Origin: Sterolibacterium sp964500605
GTDB lineage: Bacteria; Pseudomonadota; Gammaproteobacteria; Burkholderiales; Rhodocyclaceae
NCBI GenBank assembly: GCA_964500605.1
Contig: CAZCOS010000006.1
Coordinates: forward strand, 1 to 56,502
Direction of reading: 5' to 3'
DNA: 56,502 nt
Notes under the pieces: model-generated
What the model saw: the letters and a program-made list of their open reading frames with translations, nothing else
Told to the model about the DNA's origin: nothing
Database searches by the model: none
Part shown: positions 51,199 to 56,502 of the stretch, piece by piece
Layout of the letters: each line of letters starts with the position of its first letter
Position numbering within the stretch: the first letter of the stretch is position 1
Program-made: the position numbers and the translations under genes

Positions 51199-52989
51199 AT
51201 GTCTGTCTTACGCCTCTTGCTGACAAGCTGTGGTTTTCTGTTCGGCCTGGCCCATACCCCAAATGGTCTGGCTGCTGCCGACCCCGAAAAAGTGCTGCAC
51301 ACTTACTTTCCGGCAGCCGAAGACGGTTTCGACCCCGCGCAATCGGCCAGTGCTTACGTCGTCACACTGGCCGAAGGCATTTTTGAACGCCTGCTGACCT
51401 ATGACTACCTGGCCCGTCCCGCCAAACTCGTTCCCATGACGGCAGAAAGTCTGCCTGAAATCAGCAAGGACGGTCGCACCTACACCTTTCGCCTTCGAAA
51501 AGGGATTCATTTCACGCCCGACCCGGCCTTCAAGGGCCAGAAACGCGAACTGACGGCGCAGGACTACATCTATACCATCCAGCGTTTCATGGATCCACAG
51601 TTGCGATCCCCCTGGCAATTCCTGTTTGAAGGCAAGATCGTCGGACTGGACGAACTGGCCGCACAGGCCAAAAAAACGGGCCGTTTCGATTACGACCGGA
51701 AGATTGAAGGGTTGGCGGCCCTTGATCGTTACACCCTGCGCATCCGCCTCAAGGAGCCCGATTACAACTTTAGCAACATCATGGCCCACGGTTCACTCGG
51801 GGCACTCGCACGGGAAGTTGTCGAAGCCTATGGCAACGAAATCATCGCGCACCCGGTTGGCACGGGCCCTTACATGCTGAAGGAGTGGAAACGTCGTAAC
51901 CGGATCGAGCTTGTTGCCAACCCGGGTTACCGAGGCTTCATCTGGGATTTCCAGCCCTCAAGTGATCCGGAAGATACGACGCTGATCCAGGCCATGAAAG
52001 GCAAATCCATGCCACAGGTCGGACGAATCCAGATCAGCCTCATCGAAGAACCTCAATCCATCTGGTTGGCCTTCAAAGGAGGACAACTTGACCTCGTCAA
52101 TCTCCCGCAACAGTTTGCCTCCGAAGCCCTCGTTGGTGACCAGCTATCGCCCGCCCTGCGCCGCCAGGGTATCCGCCTTTTTCGCGCCATCGATCCGGAA
52201 ATCACTTACACCTTTTTCAACTTCAAGGACCCCGTCCTGGGCGGCTTCAGCAAGGAGAAAATCGCTCTGCGCCGCGCCATAGCCCTGGCTTATGATCTGA
52301 ACGAAGAAATCCGCGTGATTCGGCAAGGGCAAGCCATTCCCGCACAAATGATCATCCCGCCCGGCGTGGTCGGCCATGATCCAGCATACCGTTCCAGCAT
52401 CCAATACGACCCGGAGCTGGCCAATCGTCTCCTGGACCGCTTTGGCTACAAGAAAGGGGCCGATGGCTGGCGCACGCTTCCGGATGGCAGCCCGCTCATC
52501 CTGAAAATGCGAGGCGATTCCAGCGGGGCGCAGAGGCCTTACGACGAACTCTGGAAAAAATCCCTCGATGCCGTTGGCTTACGCATCGAGTTTGAAAAAA
52601 GCAATTTTGCCGACAATCTCAAAGCCGCTCGTGCCTGCAAACTGCAAATGATGGGGGCGGCCTGGGGGGCAGATTATCCGGATGGCGATAATTTCATGCA
52701 GAACCTCTATGGTCCTAACACGGGTCAAAGCAACAGTGGCTGCTATCAATCGCCCGCCTTCGACCGACTCTACGAACAATCCCGCAAACTTCCCGACTCC
52801 GCAGAACGTAACCGTCTTTTCGTGCAAATGAATCGCCAGATGGAAGCCGACACGGCCTGGAGCCTGCATGCCACCCGGCGGCGTACCATGCTGATTCAAT
52901 CCTGGGTACAAGGCTACAAGAAACACCCCATCCTCAATGCAGGCTGGCAATATCTGGACATTACGAAACCGGGTGGAAGAACAGAGTGA
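51199..52989 (+). CDS. Peptide-type ABC transporter solute-binding protein (SBP_bac_5)
   Basis: The start is the ATG at 51199. The 596-residue product has a signal peptide (about 1-27, ending GLAA) and the family-5 extracellular binding fold: DGRTYTFRLRKGIHFTPDP, VGTGPYMLKEWKRRNRIELV, RRAIALAYDLNEEIRVIRQG and GAAWGADYPDGDNFMQNLYG are conserved blocks. It probably binds an oligopeptide or other ligand. No permease or ATPase gene is adjacent, so it would act with a transporter elsewhere. Confidence 0.92.
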   Translation: MSVLRLLLTSCGFLFGLAHTPNGLAAADPEKVLHTYFPAAEDGFDPAQSASAYVVTLAEGIFERLLTYDYLARPAKLVPMTAESLPEISKDGRTYTFRLRKGIHFTPDPAFKGQKRELTAQDYIYTIQRFMDPQLRSPWQFLFEGKIVGLDELAAQAKKTGRFDYDRKIEGLAALDRYTLRIRLKEPDYNFSNIMAHGSLGALAREVVEAYGNEIIAHPVGTGPYMLKEWKRRNRIELVANPGYRGFIWDFQPSSDPEDTTLIQAMKGKSMPQVGRIQISLIEEPQSIWLAFKGGQLDLVNLPQQFASEALVGDQLSPALRRQGIRLFRAIDPEITYTFFNFKDPVLGGFSKEKIALRRAIALAYDLNEEIRVIRQGQAIPAQMIIPPGVVGHDPAYRSSIQYDPELANRLLDRFGYKKGADGWRTLPDGSPLILKMRGDSSGAQRPYDELWKKSLDAVGLRIEFEKSNFADNLKAARACKLQMMGAAWGADYPDGDNFMQNLYGPNTGQSNSGCYQSPAFDRLYEQSRKLPDSAERNRLFVQMNRQMEADTAWSLHATRRRTMLIQSWVQGYKKHPILNAGWQYLDITKPGGRTE

Positions 52990-53014
52990 GTGAAACCGCG
53001 ACGCAAAGCCCTCC

Positions 53015-53040
53015 CCCGGAACGTCTCATCACGTTCCGGG
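53015..53040. terminator. Hairpin between convergent genes
   Basis: CCCGGAACGT and ACGTTCCGGG form a perfect 10-bp stem with a 6-nt loop, between the binding-protein gene and the converging zinc-ribbon gene. There is no T run on either side, so intrinsic termination is not certain. Confidence 0.5.
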
Positions 53041-53098
53041 AGGAAAGGCGAGGAGGAATCCTCCGCTTCGAAGAGGGGCCTTAAGTGACCCGGGCAGC

Positions 53099-53764
53099 TC
53101 AGGTGGGTTTGTTGTTGTCGTACTGCTGCGCCATGACCAGTGCGCCCAAAGGCATCGTCAGGATGACGCCGACAAACAGGAGCAGTGCACCAATACCGCT
53201 TACGACCATGCCGACAATATAGGTCAGCAGCCAATCCACCGGCTTGGCCTGAATGGTCGAAATCGACCATTTGATCGCATCGGCAAAATTGCTCTTACGG
53301 TCGATGATGAGGTAGAAGCCCGGAAAAGCCGCAAAACCAACAGCCGCCGAAGCCAGGGCACCCAGCAGAGGGACCACATTCAGGACAGCAGAAATCACGA
53401 AGAGGATGATCACATAGACCAGCAGATTGCCAAAGCAGTCCCAGGCATTGAACAAATCTCCGACCTGAGCGCGACCTTCACCCCGCATGACCTTCAGAAT
53501 GGACCGTGCATAACCGGCAAAAAAGCCGATGTTGGCGACAGGAATCCAGCTCACCAGCAGAAGCACCAGCGTCAAGACAGCCATATCCGCAAGGTTCATT
53601 TTCCAGATAATCAGGGAGGCATTGAACTGGTCACCAAAATTACTCTGATAACTTGCCGAACCCGCCGCAGCGGGGATCACCGGGCTTGCCGCTAACGACG
53701 CACCACACTGTGCACAGTGCTTGGCCTCAGCAGAATTTTCAGCCTGACAGTTTGGACATTGCAT
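53099..53764 (-). CDS. Zinc-ribbon membrane protein of unknown function
   Basis: A 221-residue protein. The N-terminus carries a zinc ribbon (MQCPNCQAENSAEAKHCAQC, two CxxC pairs) followed by a Ser/Ala-rich linker. The rest has about four to five membrane segments (LADMAVLTLVLLLVSWIPV, LLVYVIILFVISAVLNVVPL, LLTYIVGMVVSGIGALLLFV). The layout is shared by many uncharacterised bacterial proteins. The neighbours do not suggest a role. Confidence 0.85.
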   Translation of the reverse strand: MQCPNCQAENSAEAKHCAQCGASLAASPVIPAAAGSASYQSNFGDQFNASLIIWKMNLADMAVLTLVLLLVSWIPVANIGFFAGYARSILKVMRGEGRAQVGDLFNAWDCFGNLLVYVIILFVISAVLNVVPLLGALASAAVGFAAFPGFYLIIDRKSNFADAIKWSISTIQAKPVDWLLTYIVGMVVSGIGALLLFVGVILTMPLGALVMAQQYDNNKPT

Positions 53765-53937
53765 GATGGCTCCTTACCTTGATGGCAACGTGAAAGAAAG
53801 AGGATGCGGAAGTCATGAAACTCCGCCAGTATTAACAGCGTTTCATGGCGTGTCAATACATATCCCCTGCATATCCCGCACGAACCCATCTCGCTCGCCC
53901 CCCGTTCATGAACCGGGAGAGCAGTACTATTTCAAGC

Positions 53938-54789
53938 TCAGCCGTACGAATAGAAACCCCGACCGGTCTTTCGCCCCAAGAATCCAGCATCCACCATTTC
54001 GCGCAGCAAAGGAGCCGGGCGATATTTCGGATCATTGAACTGGGTATAAAACACCTCCATCACGGCCAGCAGCGTATCCAGCCCCACCATATCGGCCAAA
54101 GCCAGAGGACCAATCGGGTGGTTGCAACCCAGCTTCATGCCATTGTCGACGTCCTCCGCCGACGCCAAGCCTTCTGCGAGCACGAAAATGGCTTCGTTGA
54201 TCATCGGGCAAAGAATGCGGTTGACGACAAAACCGGGGCTGTTTTTCACACTGATGGGCGTCTTGCCCAACTGCTGCGCCAATGCCACCACGGCATCGTG
54301 AGTCGAATCACTGGTTTGAAGACCACGAATCACCTCGACCAAAGCCATGACGGGAACTGGATTGAAGAAGTGCATCCCCACGAAACGTTCGCCCTGCCGA
54401 ACAGTCGCTGCCAAGCGGGTGATCGAAATGGAAGAGGTGTTACTCGCCAGAATGGCCTCAGGTTTGAGATGAGCCTCCACCTCCTTCAGCAATCGCAATT
54501 TGAGATCAAGATTCTCGGTTGCCGCCTCGATGACCAAGTCGCAGCTTGAAAAATCGGACTGCTGCGTCGTGCCCTTGATACGCGACAGAATCTCCGTCTT
54601 TTGCGCATCCAAGAGCTTTTCCTTCTTGACGAGCCGGTCCAGGCTAGCCCCAACACTCGACAGCCCGCGTTGCACCGCCTCCTCCTTGATATCCAGCAGA
54701 ACAACATGGATGCCGACCGACGCACAACTCTGAGCAATACCGTGTCCCATGGTGCCTGCGCCGATGATGCCTACCGTACTGATCTGCAT
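53938..54789 (-). CDS. 3-hydroxybutyryl-CoA dehydrogenase
   Basis: The start is the ATG at 54789, with GGAGGAG upstream; the 46 extra residues of the longer frame are not family-like. The 283-residue product has the NAD-binding GIIGAGTMGHGIAQSCASVG, CDLVIEAATENLDLK, ASNTSSISITRLAA, GMHFFNPVPVMALVEVIRG (the conserved His-containing block) and NSPGFVVNRILCPMINEA. It is likely used in butanoate, polyhydroxybutyrate or aromatic degradation metabolism. No pathway genes are nearby. Confidence 0.95.
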   Translation of the reverse strand: MQISTVGIIGAGTMGHGIAQSCASVGIHVVLLDIKEEAVQRGLSSVGASLDRLVKKEKLLDAQKTEILSRIKGTTQQSDFSSCDLVIEAATENLDLKLRLLKEVEAHLKPEAILASNTSSISITRLAATVRQGERFVGMHFFNPVPVMALVEVIRGLQTSDSTHDAVVALAQQLGKTPISVKNSPGFVVNRILCPMINEAIFVLAEGLASAEDVDNGMKLGCNHPIGPLALADMVGLDTLLAVMEVFYTQFNDPKYRPAPLLREMVDAGFLGRKTGRGFYSYG

Positions 54790-55047
54790 GCTTCGCTCCT
54801 CCGAAATCAAAAGCTCGAAAGCTAACCCGCCAAGGCCGCCAGCGTCAATCCTGCCGGACACTTTTGCCAGAACCCAATATCCAGACCACTTGGCAGGCGA
54901 CTTAGGCCAGACCCTACAGGCTTGCAAGTGGAATAAAGGAAGACCATACTTCGAAGATCGTTATTGGGGCCGTTCATTCCTTGTTTTCAGACCGTGCCGC
55001 CCGCTACGCATCCCTGCTCCTTCGAAAAAGAAAAAGGAATTTGCTCC

Positions 55048-55593
55048 ATGTTCAGCATTTTCAAAAAACAAGCCACCGCACCGCAACCACCCACCGCGCC
55101 GACGCCAGCCCCCACCTCGCCCGATCCCCACGCCTCGTCCCCTGCCAGCCCACAAGGCAGCGGTATTGCTTACTACCCCGACCTGATTGGCAATCTCGTT
55201 GCAGACCACCACAGCCTGCTTCATCTACACAACAGCATCAAACAAGCCTTTGCCCGCCACGATCTAGCCACCGTTTCCCAGCAACTCAAGGAATTCGGAA
55301 CCTTACTTCGCAACCATCTCCTGACTGAAAACATGCGTCTGTACATTTACCTTCAACAACAGATGGCAGGAGACGAAATCAACACCACGCTCGTCCGCTC
55401 TTTCAGAAAAGAAATGGACGGCATCGCAAAAACCGCTCTCGACTTTCTCGCACGCTACGAAAGCATCGAAAATTTATCCAGCCCCGCCTCAGCGACCTTC
55501 ATGGCCGAACTGGACACCATCGGCCAAACCGTCCTGGCGCGTATGAAACGCGAAGAAGACTTGCTCTATCCGCTCTACGCCGAGAACTATTAA
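55048..55593 (+). CDS. Hemerythrin-domain protein
   Basis: The start is the ATG at 55048, with AAAGGAAT upstream. The 181-residue product has a Pro/Ala/Ser-rich linker (about 10-45) and a four-helix hemerythrin-like region: LVADHHSLLHLHNSIKQAFA, LRNHLLTENMRLYIYL and VLARMKREEDLLYPLYAENY provide His and Glu ligands of the di-iron site. It may sense or bind oxygen or NO, or protect cells from iron-linked stress. No partner domain is present. Confidence 0.85.
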   Translation: MFSIFKKQATAPQPPTAPTPAPTSPDPHASSPASPQGSGIAYYPDLIGNLVADHHSLLHLHNSIKQAFARHDLATVSQQLKEFGTLLRNHLLTENMRLYIYLQQQMAGDEINTTLVRSFRKEMDGIAKTALDFLARYESIENLSSPASATFMAELDTIGQTVLARMKREEDLLYPLYAENY

Positions 55594-55872
55594 GGAAACG
55601 CGATTAAATAGCTGCAACGGTACAGAGTAGCTACAGGGTGGCACAGGGTGGAAGATAGTGACATTGCACGGCACTCACCTCCTCACCCATTTGATCCGTC
55701 CTGGCCGCTGCGCGCCGCGTGCGTTCCAATCCTTTTCAATCCTTGCGTCTCGCTCAATTCACCAGCGTCTCCCTGATTACGAATAAATTGACGCGAATCA
55801 ATGAAAAAATCCTGTGCTGAAATAGTCTGAGGCTGTGCAGTCTTTGTTTATTCAACCCACAGGAGAAATACG
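55594..55872. other. Spacer before the macro-domain fragment
   Basis: About 280 bp follow the hemerythrin-like gene. No gene or clear terminator is seen. GGAG lies shortly before the ATG at 55873 and gives the downstream fragment a ribosome-binding site. Confidence 0.4.
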
Positions 55873-55987
55873 ATGATCAGGGAAGTAGAAGGCGACATCC
55901 TGCTGAGCAGCGCGCAGGTGATTGCACACGGAATCGCAACGCATGATCCATTCGATTCCGGGCTGGCTCTTGCCTTGCGCGAGCGGT
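55873..55987 (+). pseudogene. Macro-domain protein, truncated by an IS21-family element
   Basis: The frame opens MIREVEGDILLSSAQVIAHG and continues IATHDPFDSGLALALRER. This matches the start of macro-domain (ADP-ribose-binding) proteins. After the RER codons the reading frame enters the insertion sequence and stops at 56050-56052. Only about 38 residues of an original domain of roughly 150 are left, so it is a fragment. Continuation of the gene may lie beyond the element, outside the window. Confidence 0.85.
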
Positions 55988-56502
55988 TGTCAATGGCCAT
56001 TTACTTTGACCCACTTTTGGCCAATAAAATTGACCCGCCCTTGCACGTTTAACCCGTTGTTTTCTGCTTCAATCGATAGCTTTCTCCTCCCAGCATAAAG
56101 ATATGTGAATGATGGATGATCCGGTCGATGATTGGCACTGCCACGTTATCGTCGTGGAAGAACTCGCCCCAGCAGGTAAAGTCCTTATTGGTGGTCAGAA
56201 TGATGGAGCGGAATTCGTACAGGTTGTTGATCAGCTGAAACAAGTTGTAACGCGCCTGCCGGGTCATGGGTAGATAGCCCAATTCATCTATGATCAGCAG
56301 GTCGTATTTGCTCAGCTGGTTGATTTTCTTTTTCAGCTCGCCCTTCATCTCAGCCAGCTCCAGCTCCTCTACCAGCTCCAGCGCGGTGCGAAACAGTACC
56401 CGGTATCCAGCCTCCACAGCCTTGTGGCCAATCCCGATGGCCAGATGGGTCTTGCCCACGCCCGGCGGGCCAATGAAGATCAGGTTGTTGCGCTCATCGA
56501 TA
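55988..56502 (-). mobile_element. IS21-family insertion sequence, right part
   Basis: The element begins TGTCAATGGCC at 55988, in the middle of the macro-domain gene. It shows the repeated TTTTGGCCAA-type and TTGACCC-type motifs (TTTGACCCAC, AAATTGACCCG) common at IS21 ends, then istB. The element continues past the window, so its other end and the istA transposase are not visible. Confidence 0.85.
56049..56502 (-). CDS. istB: IstB-type ATP-binding protein of an IS21-family element (partial)
   Basis: The frame is open to the right window edge and ends at 56049. The visible part reads IDERNNLIFIGPPGVGKTHL (Walker A), AEMKGELKKKINQLSKYDLL, IIDELGYLPMTRQARYNLFQ (Walker B and following) and SIILTTNKDFTCWGEFFHDD, the usual IstB blocks, with the C-terminus at KQKTTG. 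It helps IstA select the target. The N-terminus lies outside the window. Confidence 0.95.
   Translation of the reverse strand, partial: IDERNNLIFIGPPGVGKTHLAIGIGHKAVEAGYRVLFRTALELVEELELAEMKGELKKKINQLSKYDLLIIDELGYLPMTRQARYNLFQLINNLYEFRSIILTTNKDFTCWGEFFHDDNVAVPIIDRIIHHSHIFMLGGESYRLKQKTTG

Overview
The window looks like a chromosomal stretch of a Betaproteobacterium, possibly Rhodocyclales-like (inference). The signs are the ypjD-yfjD pair beside ffh, accA followed by an overlapping tilS, a cbb3 oxidase locus in the order ccoI-ccoS-ccoN-ccoO-ccoQ-ccoP with ccoG-fixH downstream, an MshQ-like DUF6701 protein, and a moderately high GC content. Most genes are ordinary housekeeping or energy genes. 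The two ends are mobile or decayed DNA.

Layout. 1-6120 is a prophage or ICE remnant: a giant polyvalent protein with ADP-ribosyltransferase-like, barnase-like and HExxH-type segments. Its C-terminus has been replaced by the tail of an IS5-family transposase, and it is followed by a 349-bp direct duplication of part of the same gene. It ends at two tRNA-Lys genes. 6453-10821 holds yfjD, ypjD, ffh and xthA. 11050-17507 is a tightly packed minus-strand operon of exported proteins: a CsgG-like protein, three or four small proteins with curlin-like repeats, an OmpA-family protein, a HExxH metalloprotease-like protein and several small secreted proteins of unknown function. I consider this a candidate undescribed fibre or amyloid export system. 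A divergent lipoprotein gene (17741-18682) may belong to it. 18612-28531 holds uup, an old-yellow-enzyme gene, a long Sel1-repeat gene, xseA, sodB, tilS and accA. A cluster of DnaA boxes and a terminator-like hairpin lie just before xseA.

28807-32940 encodes a large MshQ-like surface protein, followed by about 690 bp without a convincing gene. 33629-42833 is the cbb3-type cytochrome oxidase and its assembly genes, with a low-molecular-weight phosphatase overlapping ccoI. 43410-48114 is a run of five overlapping genes: TetR regulator, M20 amidohydrolase, cbiB, cobD-type decarboxylase and btuF. This is a cobamide salvage unit with a coupled amidohydrolase of unexplained role. 48396-55593 holds arsC, yjdM, an MltD-like transglycosylase, a peptide-type solute-binding protein, a zinc-ribbon membrane protein, a 3-hydroxyacyl-CoA dehydrogenase and a hemerythrin-like protein. 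The right end is a macro-domain gene cut by an IS21-family element whose istB runs off the window.

All calls come from reading the sequence and recalled family features. No database search was run. Positions 11186-11285 are a run of 100 Ns inside one repeat gene, so that gene cannot be read completely.
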